DNA of 64,000 bases from Streptomyces sp. NBC_00878 (GTDB lineage Bacteria; Actinomycetota; Actinomycetes; Streptomycetales; Streptomycetaceae): the NCBI RefSeq assembly GCF_026341515.1, contig NZ_JAPEOK010000001.1:3658001-3722000 (forward strand), in the 5' to 3' direction. Position numbers and translations under genes: made by a program. Shown piece after piece: positions 17,391 through 26,276 of the stretch. The notes under the pieces are model-generated. The model did not search any database, was not told where the DNA came from, and saw nothing but the letters and a program-made list of their open reading frames with translations. Positions within the stretch are counted from its first letter, which is position 1. Each line of letters starts with the position of its first letter.

Positions 17391-18356
17391 TCAGACGAGT
17401 GCGGGTGCAGTGGTCCGGCAGTCGTGGCAGCGGCCCGGCTCTGGTGCGCGGAAGGCGCGGTCGCAGCCGTCGCAGTTCTGGAGTGGGTGCCGGACGCCCG
17501 CCGACGGTGGGGTGCGGGCGCGGTATGGGGCTGGCGGCGGCAGCTGCGCGGTGAGGCGGTGGGCCATGAAAGCGGCAGGGCGTCGTAGACCCTCGGGTGG
17601 CAGGTCGGCGGTGAGCGCCTGTCGTACGGCGGTGGGGCTGACGTCGCGCTCCAGCCAGGCGGCGACGCCGGGGGCGAGGTGGGCGGTGTCGCAGGCGGAG
17701 AGGAGGAGGCACGGGTCGTGGCGGCGGAGTTCCGCGAGGAGGTCGGCGGCGGCCTGGAGGAGGGCGGGGGCGGGGTACGCGGGGCGCGGTACGGCGGGGA
17801 GGGGCTTGCGGGGTGCGCGCTTCTTCGGCCTCTCCGGCTTGTCCGGCCCCTCCGGCTTGTCCGGCCCCTCCATCCCCTCGGGCTTCTCCGGCTTCTGTGA
17901 AGTGACGGGCCCGTGGTCGGCGGCTTCCGGGCCGTGGTGGCCCGGCTGGTTGCAGGAGATCGTGCGGGTGACGATCCGGCCGCCGGGGATGCGTCGCCGT
18001 TCGCGGCGCAGGTAGCCGTGGGCCTCCAACTCGCGCAGGGCGGCGGCGATACGGGTCGCGCCCTCGGGGAAGCGGGCGGCGAGGGTCTTGATGTCGACGC
18101 GAACGCCTGCCGGGAGGGACTGGATGTAGACGGCCAGCCCGATCGCGAGACCCGAAAGCTCCGGGTGCTGGGCGAGATGGTTGCCGATCACCGTGAAGCG
18201 GGTGGAATGGCGGGCGTTGTCGTGGGTGAGGCCGCCGTGGCCGGAGTCCCGGGAGTCTCCGGAGGCTCCGGAGCGGAGGTGCCGCCGGTTCGGGCGATTG
18301 TTGGCGGCATGCCGGGACTGGGCGTGCGGGAGCACGCTAATGTCGTGCGTATCCAT
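17391..18356 (-). CDS. Winged-helix DNA-binding protein with C-terminal zinc-ribbon-like motif
   Basis: 321 residues. Residues ~45-135: helix-turn-helix (FTVIGNHLAQHPELSGLAIG, then KTLAARFPEGATRIAAALRELEAHGYLRRERRRI), replication-initiator/MarR-like winged helix. A Pro/Lys/Glu repeat linker (EGPDKPEGPDKPERPKK) follows, then a helical domain, and CDGCDRAF...CHDC (C-x2-C...C-x2-C) near the end. Such proteins are common in Streptomyces accessory regions; role unknown. ATG 18356 is preceded by GAAGAAGG. Confidence 0.75.
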   Translation of the reverse strand: MDTHDISVLPHAQSRHAANNRPNRRHLRSGASGDSRDSGHGGLTHDNARHSTRFTVIGNHLAQHPELSGLAIGLAVYIQSLPAGVRVDIKTLAARFPEGATRIAAALRELEAHGYLRRERRRIPGGRIVTRTISCNQPGHHGPEAADHGPVTSQKPEKPEGMEGPDKPEGPDKPERPKKRAPRKPLPAVPRPAYPAPALLQAAADLLAELRRHDPCLLLSACDTAHLAPGVAAWLERDVSPTAVRQALTADLPPEGLRRPAAFMAHRLTAQLPPPAPYRARTPPSAGVRHPLQNCDGCDRAFRAPEPGRCHDCRTTAPALV

Positions 18357-18496
18357 CGGGAAGCCTTCTTCTTCCTCGGTGGTCAGGCCCTCGCATTGGG
18401 ATTGCCGTCCCGGCGGGGGCCGTCGCATGTTTGCGGTTGTGTTGCGCAGAGCGTAGGCCAGGCAACCAGCCGAGAATCCAGTCGAGTTGGTGATGT

Positions 18497-18512
18497 TCAC
18501 TCGCGCGAGTGA
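18497..18512. promoter_or_regulatory. 16-bp perfect palindrome, candidate operator
   Basis: TCACTCGCGCGAGTGA, fully self-complementary, 141 nt upstream of the ATG at 18356. No other copy noticed in this window. Confidence 0.55.
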
Positions 18513-18527
18513 GAGGCATGCCGACGT

Positions 18528-18570
18528 GGGCGGGAGGCGGGAGGCGGGAGGCGGGAGGGTAGGGGTGGGG
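18528..18570. repeat. G-rich 7-bp tandem array
   Basis: Four GCGGGAG-type units followed by GGGTAGGGGTGGGG. Many G-triplets on the plus strand, so G-quadruplex formation is possible. Sits just past the ATP-binding protein gene, upstream of the gene at 17391-18356. Confidence 0.75.
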
Positions 18571-18585
18571 CTTGGTGGGGTCCTT

Positions 18586-19083
18586 TCACCCTCGTGTTTC
18601 TTTGGGAAGAGCGCCCCTGGCACCGGAGCTCGCGTTTCCGCGGTCCGGTACCTGGTCCCGTACGACGTTCACCTCCGCCCAGACCGTCTTGCGTGGGTAC
18701 GGCCCCAGGGTTACGCCCCAGCGGTCGGCCAGTGCCTCGACGAGGACGAGGCCTCGGCCGGACTCGCTGTCGGGCGCGGGGTCTTGGGGGCGGGGCAGGC
18801 GGTCGCCGCAAGTGTCGGTGACCTCGATGCGCAGGGTGTCGCCGACGACGTAGAGGGCGAGCCGGAAGTCCCGGCCGCGAACGCGGCTGTGGGTGGCCGC
18901 GTTGGCCGCGAGTTCGGCGACGAGTTGGCGCGCCGGGTCCAACGGGAGTTCCCAGGAGCGGAGTTGCTCGGTGGCGAGCAGGCGGGCGAGGCGGGCTCCG
19001 CGTGGCGTGGGTGACAGTTGCACGCTGAAGTTGCGGATGGGGTGGTCGAGTCGGGCCTCGGGGGCGGCGGTTTTCTGGATCAC
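18586..19083 (-). CDS. RsbW-like ATP-binding regulatory protein
   Basis: 165 residues, single HATPase_c_2 domain: QLVAELAANAATHS (N-box), RIEVTDTCGDRLP (G1-like), SGRGLVLVEALADRWG (G2) and KTVWAEV. Family of anti-sigma kinases and related switch proteins, abundant in Streptomyces. Divergent from an XRE/DUF5753-DUF397 pair with 144 nt between starts, the arrangement seen in WhiJ/AbaA-type loci. No membrane segment. Confidence 0.88.
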   Translation of the reverse strand: MIQKTAAPEARLDHPIRNFSVQLSPTPRGARLARLLATEQLRSWELPLDPARQLVAELAANAATHSRVRGRDFRLALYVVGDTLRIEVTDTCGDRLPRPQDPAPDSESGRGLVLVEALADRWGVTLGPYPRKTVWAEVNVVRDQVPDRGNASSGARGALPKETRG

Positions 19084-19227
19084 GTCACTCAGAGTGGCCG
19101 CCCGCGCCTACCGTGAACAGTGACAACTCCGTTGCGTACGGTGACTGTCCGGTCGTGTCCGGGCTGTCGGCAGCAGCCGTGCGGGTAGGGGGCGTCGTGG
19201 CACGGTCGTACGACGGAGGGGTACGGG

Positions 19228-20106
19228 ATGCAGCAGGTGGACGGCAACGCGGTGCGGCTCAAGAGCGAGGCGGACGAGCCGGGTTGGGAGGTGGACCCGG
19301 ACGACGAGTGGGGCGTGGCGGTCATCGCGACCGTGGGTCGACAGCTGAAGCTGCGACGGGAGGCGGCGGGGATGCGGGCCGCCGAGTTCGGGGTGGCCGT
19401 CGGGTACGGCGAGGACATGGTCTACAAGATCGAGGGCGGGACGCGGATCCCTCAGCCCGAGTATCTGGACAAGGCGGACGAGGTGCTGGGGGCCGACGGC
19501 TTGATCTCAGCGATGAAGGAGGACGTGAAGAAGGTCCGCTATCCGAAGAAGGTTCGGGAGCTGGGCAAGTTGGAGGCCATGGCGGTCGAGATCGGCGTCT
19601 ACGAGTGCAACATCGTCGCCGGGTTGTTGCAGACTCCGGAGCATGTGCGGGCCGTGATCGGTGCGGCGCAGCCGCCGTACTCACCGGACGACGTGGAACG
19701 CATGGTGGCGGCTCGTCTGGCCCGGCAGTCGGTCTTCGAACGGGACCCGGCTCCGTCGATCCACTTCGTCATGGAAGAGGCATCGCTGCGGCGTCCCATC
19801 GGAGGCACAATGGTGTGGCGACAGCAGCTCGAACGCCTTTTGGAAGTGGGGCGGTTGCACAACGTCGTGCTTCAAGTGATGCCGATGAACTGCGAGGTCC
19901 ACTCCGGTCTGGACGGACGGATCGAGTTGCTGAAGTTCCCGGACGGCACGGCGGTGGGACGTTCCGACGGCGCGTTCAACGGTCGCCCGACCTCGGACCC
20001 GAAACGGCTGCGCATCCTTGAACTGCGGTATGGCACCATCCGGGCGCAGGCCCTCCCTCCGCGGGAGTCGCTGATCCTCATCGAGCAACTGCTGGGAGAG
20101 ACATGA
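19228..20106 (+). CDS. XRE-family regulator with DUF5753 (WhiJ-type)
   Basis: 292 residues: N-terminal HTH (~residues 33-85, GRQLKLRREAAGMRAAEFGVAVGYGEDMVYKIEGG) and a C-terminal DUF5753 domain (EIGVYECNIVAGLLQTPEHVRAV, VMEEASLRRPIGG, LQVMPMNC). Known members act as developmental repressors or switches working with a DUF397 partner. ATG 19228; the stop overlaps the DUF397 start (ATGA, 20103-20106). Confidence 0.93.
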   Translation: MQQVDGNAVRLKSEADEPGWEVDPDDEWGVAVIATVGRQLKLRREAAGMRAAEFGVAVGYGEDMVYKIEGGTRIPQPEYLDKADEVLGADGLISAMKEDVKKVRYPKKVRELGKLEAMAVEIGVYECNIVAGLLQTPEHVRAVIGAAQPPYSPDDVERMVAARLARQSVFERDPAPSIHFVMEEASLRRPIGGTMVWRQQLERLLEVGRLHNVVLQVMPMNCEVHSGLDGRIELLKFPDGTAVGRSDGAFNGRPTSDPKRLRILELRYGTIRAQALPPRESLILIEQLLGET

Positions 20107-20375
20107 TCCGCAAGACCGCTGCCGGGGACGTATCCGAACTGGCGTGGTTCAAGAGCAGCTACAGCGGCGGCAATGACGGCGAGTCCTGCGTCGAGGTGGC
20201 GCTGGACTGGTTCAAGAGCAGCTACAGCAGCGGCAGCGAGGGTGACTCCTGCGTCGAACTCGCCACCACCCCAGGAACCGTCCACGTCCGCGACTCCAAG
20301 CAGACCAACGGCCCCCGCCTCCAGCTCTCGCCGGAGGCCTGGGCCGACTTCGTGCCGTACGTGTCCGAGGGCTGA
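20103..20375 (+). CDS. DUF397 protein with tandemly duplicated core motif
   Basis: 90 residues. The DUF397 motif W(F/Q)KSSYS...C(V)EVA occurs twice: WFKSSYSGGNDGESCVEVA at residues 15-33 and WFKSSYSSGSEGDSCVELA at 36-54. The duplication is a 63-bp in-frame repeat (20145-20207 and 20208-20270). The usual VHVRDSK and SPEAWADFV segments follow. Typical members are 60-70 residues with one motif. Small partner of the DUF5753 regulator, translationally coupled. Confidence 0.93.
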   Translation: MIRKTAAGDVSELAWFKSSYSGGNDGESCVEVALDWFKSSYSSGSEGDSCVELATTPGTVHVRDSKQTNGPRLQLSPEAWADFVPYVSEG

Positions 20376-20404
20376 CCGACCTCGGGGGTTCCGGGCGGCG
20401 CGGG

Positions 20405-20599
20405 TCAGAACTTGAGGTCCCCGATCATGCCCGCGATGTTCGTGGTCAGGTCGTTGATCGTGGGTGCGATCGTCGAGCTGGCCAGGTAGAAACCGAACAG
20501 GACACACACGATGGCGTGAGGCGGCTTCAACCCTGATTTCTTGATCAGGATGAAGACGATGATCGCCAGCAGCACCACCGCCGAAATCGAGAGTGCCAC
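20405..20599 (-). CDS. Small conserved membrane protein
   Basis: 64 residues: hydrophobic helix 2-20 (ALSISAVVLLAIIVFILI), KKSGLKPPHAIVCVLFGFYLASSTIAPTI, amphipathic tail. Good ribosome site GGAGG upstream of the ATG at 20599. Small membrane proteins of this pattern recur in Streptomyces; function unknown. Convergent with the DUF397 gene. Confidence 0.8.
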   Translation of the reverse strand: MALSISAVVLLAIIVFILIKKSGLKPPHAIVCVLFGFYLASSTIAPTINDLTTNIAGMIGDLKF

Positions 20600-20795
20600 G
20601 GCGGTTCACCTCCAAGGATCCCAGGGACGCGGGGGGGGTCAGGGGGGTCGGGGGGTTGGGTTGTGGGGGGCAGTAAATCCTTACAACAGCCAGCAGGTTG
20701 ATACCCACACAGCTGTAGTGATCATAACTATTCGCCCGTGCGCATCGATCGGCGCACGGCCGCACAAGGGGGCGCATGGCCAATATGGTCGGAGC

Positions 20796-22913
20796 ATGAC
20801 GACCGAGCCTCTCTCCTTTCCGCGCCGGCAGGCGCGCACCCTGCGCTTCACGCTCGGCGCGCCCCGCGCGTTCACCGTGGCGCCCGACGGTTCCCGTGTC
20901 GTGTTTCTGCGATCCCCGTCCGGTACGGACCGGGCGAACCAGCTGTGGGTTCTCGATGTGGCAGGCGGCGAGGAGCGTCTCGCCGCGGATCCACGGACGC
21001 TGCTCGGGGGCTCCTCGGAGCGGCTGTCGGCGGCGGAGCGGGCCCGGCGCGAGCGCAGCCGCGAGGGCGGGGCGGGCATCATCGGCTACGCCACCGACAC
21101 GGCCGCGGAGCTGGCCTCCTTCGCTCTGTCGGGGCGGCTCTTCACAGCCGAGTTGCGGGCCGGGACAGCACGTGAACTCCGCGTCCCGGGGTCAGTGTTG
21201 GACCCGCGCCCGTCCCCCGACGGACGGCTCGTCGCGTACGTGTCCGGGGGCGCCCTGAGGGTCGTCGGCGCCGAGGGAGAGGACGACAGGGCGCTCGCCG
21301 AACCGGAGTCCGACACCGTCACGTACGGGCTCGCCGAGTTCATCGCGGCCGAGGAAATGGGCCGTTCGCGCGGGTTCTGGTGGTCGCCGGAGTCGGACCG
21401 GCTGCTGGTCGCGCGCGCCGACGACGCCCCCGTGCGCCGCTGGTGGATCTCCGATCCGGCCCAGCCCGCGCGGGATCCGCAGCAGGTCGCCTATCCGGCG
21501 GCCGGGACGGACAACGCGGAGGTACGACTCTTCGTGATCGACCTCGAAGGGGCGCGCACGGAGGTGGTGTGGGACCGGGCCCGCTACCCCTATCTGGCGC
21601 GGGTGCACTGGTCTGCGGCCGGAGCACCGCTGCTGCTCGTCCAGGCGCGCGACCAGGCGAGCCAGCTCTATCTGGCCGTCGATCCGGACACCGGGGCGAC
21701 CCGGATGGTGCACGCGGACGAAGATCCACAATGGCTTGATCTTTTCCCCGGAGTGCCGAGCTGGAGCCCGAGCGGACAGCTCGTACGGATCGCCGACGAG
21801 GGCGGGGCGCGGGTGCTCGCCGTCGGTGAACGCCCCCTGACCGGACCGCAGTTGCAGGTACGAGCGGTGCTCGATGTGTCGGACGACGACGTGTTGGTGT
21901 CCGCGTCGGCCGGGGCGGCGGCCGTCGCCCCGGAGATCGGCGAGGTGCACGTCTACCGGGTCAACGACCTTGGTGTGGAACGGATTTCATCGGAACCCGG
22001 CGTCCACTCGGCGGTCCGCGCGGGCGGCGTGACCGTACTCGTGTCGGCCGTGCCCGACCGGCCGGGCGCCCAGGTACAGGTGCTGCGCGACGGCAAGCGG
22101 GCGACGACCGTGGCCTCGTATGCCGAGGACCCCGGGCTGAGCCCGCGCGTGACGCTCGTGGAGGCGGGCGAGCGCCGTGTGCCGTGCGCCGTTCTGCTCC
22201 CCACGGGCTACACCGACGGTCCGCTGCCGGTGCTGATGGACCCGTACGGCGGACCGCACGGGCAGCGGGTGCTGGCCGCGCACAACGCGTATCTGACCTC
22301 GCAGTGGTTCGCCGACCAGGGGTTCGCCGTGATCGTCGCGGACGGGCGGGGCATGCCGGGTCGCTCGCCCGCCTGGGAGAAGTCGATCAAGGATGATCTC
22401 GCGGCGGTCGTCCTCGACGACCAGATCCACGCGCTCCGGGCGCTCGCCGAGCGCTTCCCGCTGGACCTGGACCGGGTGGCGATCCGTGGCTGGTCGTTCG
22501 GCGGCTATCTCGCGGGGCTCGCTGTGCTGCGGCGCCCCGACGTCTTCCATGCGGGCGTGGTGGGCGCGCCGGTGACGGACCAGCGGCTGTACGACACCCA
22601 CTACACCGAGCGGTATCTCGGGGATCCGAACACGCGGCCGGAGGTGTACGCGGCGAACTCGCTGATCGACGACGACGGTCTGGTGGGGGCCGCCGAGCCG
22701 GTCCGGCCGATGATGATCGTGCACGGTCTCGCCGACGACAACGTGGTGGTCGCGCACTCCTTGCGACTGTCCTCCGCGCTGCTGGCCGCGGGCCGCCCGC
22801 ACGAGGTGCTGCCGCTGTCGGGGGTCACTCACATGACCCCGCAGGAGCAGGTCGCGGAGAATCTGCTGCTGCTCCAGGTGGACTTCCTGAAGCGGTCCCT
22901 GAACCTGGCGTAG
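20796..22913 (+). CDS. S9-family prolyl oligopeptidase (dipeptidyl peptidase IV-like)
   Basis: 705 residues: N-terminal beta-propeller (~1-450, with AEFIAAEEMGRSRGFWWSP resembling the DPP IV Glu-Glu substrate motif) and C-terminal alpha/beta hydrolase. Catalytic triad S567 (GWSFGGY), D647 (HGLADDNV) and H679 (GVTHM). No signal peptide, so probably cytosolic. Releases N-terminal dipeptides from proline/alanine-containing peptides; adjacency to an oligopeptide importer suggests it digests imported peptides (inference). ATG 20796. Confidence 0.93.
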   Translation: MTTEPLSFPRRQARTLRFTLGAPRAFTVAPDGSRVVFLRSPSGTDRANQLWVLDVAGGEERLAADPRTLLGGSSERLSAAERARRERSREGGAGIIGYATDTAAELASFALSGRLFTAELRAGTARELRVPGSVLDPRPSPDGRLVAYVSGGALRVVGAEGEDDRALAEPESDTVTYGLAEFIAAEEMGRSRGFWWSPESDRLLVARADDAPVRRWWISDPAQPARDPQQVAYPAAGTDNAEVRLFVIDLEGARTEVVWDRARYPYLARVHWSAAGAPLLLVQARDQASQLYLAVDPDTGATRMVHADEDPQWLDLFPGVPSWSPSGQLVRIADEGGARVLAVGERPLTGPQLQVRAVLDVSDDDVLVSASAGAAAVAPEIGEVHVYRVNDLGVERISSEPGVHSAVRAGGVTVLVSAVPDRPGAQVQVLRDGKRATTVASYAEDPGLSPRVTLVEAGERRVPCAVLLPTGYTDGPLPVLMDPYGGPHGQRVLAAHNAYLTSQWFADQGFAVIVADGRGMPGRSPAWEKSIKDDLAAVVLDDQIHALRALAERFPLDLDRVAIRGWSFGGYLAGLAVLRRPDVFHAGVVGAPVTDQRLYDTHYTERYLGDPNTRPEVYAANSLIDDDGLVGAAEPVRPMMIVHGLADDNVVVAHSLRLSSALLAAGRPHEVLPLSGVTHMTPQEQVAENLLLLQVDFLKRSLNLA

Positions 22914-22947
22914 CGAGCCCGCCGCAGCGAGCCTGCCGTGGGCGTGC

Positions 22948-22983
22948 GACCGGCCGGGGAGACATGGCGCGCCCCGGCCGGTC
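22948..22983 (+). terminator. Hairpin terminator after the S9 peptidase
   Basis: Perfect 12-bp stem GACCGGCCGGGG/CCCCGGCCGGTC (22948-22959 with 22972-22983), 12-nt loop, between two converging operons. Confidence 0.75.
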
Positions 22984-23090
22984 TACGGCACCCGCACGGC
23001 CGTACGTTGTTCAGACTGACGCGTCCGTATATCGGTATCGGGTCAGTGAAGTTGCCTGCGTGTTAACGAAGTTGATGCCTATTTGTCATG

Positions 23091-24212
23091 CTATTTCGCG
23101 TCGTCCATGGGCTCGTCCGGGATCTTGTCCGAGGTCTTGTCCGGGATCTTGTCCACGGGCTCGTCAAGAGCCCGGTCCATCCGCTCCTCCGGTGGGACCA
23201 CCTGTTTCTCCTCCGCGAAGTGGCATGCCGAGGCATGGGCCGCGGGACCGGTCTCGTACCGGAACTCCGCGGGCACCGCGAGCAGCGGGACCTCGAAGGT
23301 GCACCGCTCCTGGGCCTTCCAGCAGCGGGTGCGGAAACGGCAGCCGGAGGGGATGTTCGCCGGTGAGGGCACGTCGCCGAAGAGGATGATCCGCTCCCGG
23401 TGCTCACGGGCCTCCGGGTCCGGGACGGGCACCGCGGACAGCAGGGCCTGTGTATAGGGATGCGTCGGGTGGTCGTAGATCTCGGCGTCCTTGCCGATCT
23501 CCACGATCCGCCCGAGGTACATCACACCGACCCGGTCGGAGATGTGCCGCACGATCGAGAGGTCGTGCGCGATGAACACGTACGACAGGTCGAACTCGCT
23601 CTGGAGCCGGTCCATCAGGTTGATGACCTGGGCCTGGACCGACACGTCGAGGGCGGAGACCGGTTCGTCGGCGACGATGATCTCGGGGCGCAGCGCCAGA
23701 CCGCGTGCGATGCCGATGCGCTGGCGCTGGCCGCCGGAGAACTGGTGCGGATAGCGGTTGATGTACTCGGGGTTGAGCCCGACCACGTCCAGCAGGTCCT
23801 GGACCTTCCGGCGCCGGTCGCCCTTCGGCGCGACCTCGGGGTGGATCTCGTACGGCTCGCCGATGATGTCGCCGACGGTCATCCGCGGGTTGAGCGAGGT
23901 GTACGGGTCCTGGAAGACCATCTGGATGTTGCGGCGTACGGCCTTCAGCGCGCGGCCGGAGAGCCGGGAGACGTCCTCGCCCTTGTACGTGATCGCGCCG
24001 GCCGTCGGCTTCTCCAGGCTGACCAGCATCCTGGCGACCGTGGACTTGCCGCAGCCGGACTCGCCGACGATGCCGAGGGTCTCGCCGGCGCCGAGCTCGA
24101 AGTCGACGCCGTCGACGGCCTTCACCGCGCCGACCTGTTTCTTGAAGACGACGCCCTGGGTGAGCGGGTAGTGCTTGACCAGGCCGCGCACCCGGAGGAT
24201 CGGGTCAGCCAT
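23091..24212 (-). CDS. Oligopeptide ABC transporter ATP-binding protein (OppF-like)
   Basis: 373 residues. Walker A GESGCGKST, signature FSGGQRQR, Walker B IIVADEPVSALD, H-loop FIAHDLS, and the oligo_HPY C-terminal Cys cluster (CRFRTRCWKAQERC...ACHF) typical of Opp/Dpp ATPases. Last gene of a five-gene operon; ATG 24212 overlaps the OppD stop by 8 nt. The C-terminus carries a repeat DEPVDKIPDKTSDKIPDEP. Confidence 0.95.
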   Translation of the reverse strand: MADPILRVRGLVKHYPLTQGVVFKKQVGAVKAVDGVDFELGAGETLGIVGESGCGKSTVARMLVSLEKPTAGAITYKGEDVSRLSGRALKAVRRNIQMVFQDPYTSLNPRMTVGDIIGEPYEIHPEVAPKGDRRRKVQDLLDVVGLNPEYINRYPHQFSGGQRQRIGIARGLALRPEIIVADEPVSALDVSVQAQVINLMDRLQSEFDLSYVFIAHDLSIVRHISDRVGVMYLGRIVEIGKDAEIYDHPTHPYTQALLSAVPVPDPEAREHRERIILFGDVPSPANIPSGCRFRTRCWKAQERCTFEVPLLAVPAEFRYETGPAAHASACHFAEEKQVVPPEERMDRALDEPVDKIPDKTSDKIPDEPMDDAK

Positions 24213-25260
24213 GGAGGCACTCCCGCCAGAAGTGGCAGGCACTCACGCGGTCCGGGCCCGCCTCGGTCACCTCGGTCACCTCGGTCGCCCCGGTCGCCCC
24301 GGTCGCCCCGGTCACCTCGGTCACCTCGGTCACCTCGTACAGCGGCGGTACGTCGGTCCGGCAGACGTCCTGGGCCAGCGGGCAGCGCGGGTTGAAGGCG
24401 CAGCCGGGCGGGATGTGCATGAGGTTCGGCGGCAGGCCCTTGATGGCGTACAGCTCCTTGCCCTTCTGGTCGAGCCGCGGGATCGACTCCAGGAGGCCCT
24501 TCGTGTACGGGTGCGCCGGGGCCTTGTAGATGTCGTGGACCGGGGCCGACTCGATGATCCGGCCCGCGTACATGACGGAGATCCGGTCGGCGACGTCCGC
24601 GACCACGCCGAGGTCGTGGGTGATGAGGATGAGCCCCATGCCGAGCTCGCGCTGGAGCTCGGCGAGCAGGTCCATGACCTGGGCCTGGACGGTGACGTCG
24701 AGGGCGGTGGTGGGTTCGTCGGCGATGATCAGGTCCGGTTCGAGGGCCAGCGCCATGGCGATCATGATGCGCTGGCGCATGCCGCCGGAGAACTGGTGGG
24801 GGTAGTCGCCGACGCGGGCCGACGCGGCCGGGATGCGCACCCGGTCCATCAGCTCGATCGCCTTGGCCCTGGCGGCCTTCCTGGACATGCCCTGATGGAC
24901 GGTGAACATCTCGCCGAGCTGGGCGCCGACGCTGAGCACCGGGTTCAGGGAGGACAGCGCGTCCTGGAAGATCATCGCCATCCGGGCGCCGCGGACCTTG
25001 CGCCGGTCCTCCTCCTTGTACTTCAGGAGGTCCTCGCCCTGGAAGAGGACCTCGCCCGCGGTGATTTTCCCGGGCGGGGTGTCGAGGATGCCCATGATCG
25101 CCTGGGCGGTCACGGACTTGCCGGAGCCGGACTCGCCGAGTACGGCGAGCGTCTCGCCCTCGTCCACGCTGTAGCTGACGCCGTTGACGGCCTTGGCGAC
25201 CCCGTCCCTGGTTCTGAACTCCACGTGCAGATCGCGTACTTCGAGCAGCACGGCCGTCAC
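24205..25260 (-). CDS. Oligopeptide ABC transporter ATP-binding protein (OppD-like) with repeat insertion
   Basis: 351 residues. Walker A GESGSGKS, signature FSGGMRQR, Walker [13 protein letters not shown], and Cys-rich oligo_HPY region ([15 protein letters not shown]...SACHFW). Between PPLYE and [10 protein letters not shown] an insertion of V-T-E/G-A-T triplets ([18 protein letters not shown]...) is encoded by eight 9-bp units (24261-24332) in the Cys-rich tail. GTG 25260 overlaps the permease stop (GTGA). Confidence 0.95.
   Translation of the reverse strand: MTAVLLEVRDLHVEFRTRDGVAKAVNGVSYSVDEGETLAVLGESGSGKSVTAQAIMGILDTPPGKITAGEVLFQGEDLLKYKEEDRRKVRGARMAMIFQDALSSLNPVLSVGAQLGEMFTVHQGMSRKAARAKAIELMDRVRIPAASARVGDYPHQFSGGMRQRIMIAMALALEPDLIIADEPTTALDVTVQAQVMDLLAELQRELGMGLILITHDLGVVADVADRISVMYAGRIIESAPVHDIYKAPAHPYTKGLLESIPRLDQKGKELYAIKGLPPNLMHIPPGCAFNPRCPLAQDVCRTDVPPLYEVTEVTEVTGATGATGATEVTEVTEAGPDRVSACHFWRECLHG
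24261..24332. repeat. 9-bp tandem array in the oppD-like coding sequence
   Basis: Eight units of CCTCGGTCA/CCCCGGTCG, in order 2 x CCTCGGTCA, CCTCGGTCG, 2 x CCCCGGTCG, CCCCGGTCA, 2 x CCTCGGTCA; in frame, adding 24 residues. Confidence 0.95.
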
Positions 25261-26276
25261 CTCAGCTTCGGGTCGAGGGCGTCGCGCACCGCGTCGCCGA
25301 GCATGATGAACGCGAGGACGGTGACGGCGAGGGCCCCGGCCGGCCACAGGAGCGCGTGCGGGGCCGTGCGGATGTACTGGGACGCCGAGGAGATGTCGAT
25401 GCCCCAGCTCACGGTGGGCGGCTTCAGCCCGACCCCGAGGTACGAGAGGGTCGCCTCCAGCGCGATGTACGTACCTAGCGCGATGGTCGCCACGACGATG
25501 ACCGGGGCGACCGCGTTGGGTGCGATGTGCCGCAGCAGGATCCGGGAGTTGGAGGCGCCCAGCGCCCGGGCCGCCTGGACGTAGTCGTTCTGTCTGGTGG
25601 TGATCACGGAACCGCGGGCGATACGGGAGAGCTGCGGCCAGCCGAGCAGCACCATGAACCCGATGACCGGCCAGACCGTGGAGCTGGTGACGACGGACAG
25701 CAGCACCAGGCCGCCGAGGACGACGGGGATCGCGAAGAAGATGTCGGTGATCCGGGACAGGATCGCGTCCGACCCCCCGCCGAAGAACCCGGCGAGCCCG
25801 CCGAGCAACGAGCCGAGGATCGCGACCCCGAGCGTGGCGCACACTCCGACGGTGACGGACACCCGGGCCCCGTACACCGTGCGGGTGTAGACGTTGCAGC
25901 CCTGACCGTTGTAGCCGAAGGGGGCGCCGGGCTGGGAGCCCTCCTGGGCCTTGGCGAGGTCGCACTTGAGCGGGTTGCCGGGGGCGATCACCGAGGGCCA
26001 CAGGGAGATGAAGACCAGGAAGACGATGATGAGCGCCGAGATGATGAAGACGGGGTTGCGGCGGAGGTCGCGCCAGGCGTCGGACCACAGGGAACGCGGC
26101 TTCTCTGAAGGCTCCGGTCCGCCCGGGGTCTTCTCCAGCGAGGTGGCCTCCTGCGTGGCCAGGTCCATCGCGCCGCCCATGCCTGTCGCGGCGATGGCGC
26201 CGTCCTCCGGGGCGCGGCCCCCACCCGACATGTGCGGCTCCCGCGGCATCGGCTCCGGCGGCATCGGTTCAGGCAT
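25257..26276 (-). CDS. Oligopeptide ABC transporter permease (OppC-like)
   Basis: 339 residues, six membrane helices, BPD_transp_1 EAA loop AARALGASNSRILLRHIAPN. Extended N-terminus of ~75 polar residues (MPEPMPPEPMPREPHM...) before the first helix (FIISALIIVFLVFISLWP). An extracytoplasmic segment holds two Cys (KCDLAKAQ..., GQGCNVY). The ATG overlaps the upstream permease stop by 8 nt. Pairs with the OppB-like gene. Confidence 0.93.
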   Translation of the reverse strand: MPEPMPPEPMPREPHMSGGGRAPEDGAIAATGMGGAMDLATQEATSLEKTPGGPEPSEKPRSLWSDAWRDLRRNPVFIISALIIVFLVFISLWPSVIAPGNPLKCDLAKAQEGSQPGAPFGYNGQGCNVYTRTVYGARVSVTVGVCATLGVAILGSLLGGLAGFFGGGSDAILSRITDIFFAIPVVLGGLVLLSVVTSSTVWPVIGFMVLLGWPQLSRIARGSVITTRQNDYVQAARALGASNSRILLRHIAPNAVAPVIVVATIALGTYIALEATLSYLGVGLKPPTVSWGIDISSASQYIRTAPHALLWPAGALAVTVLAFIMLGDAVRDALDPKLR

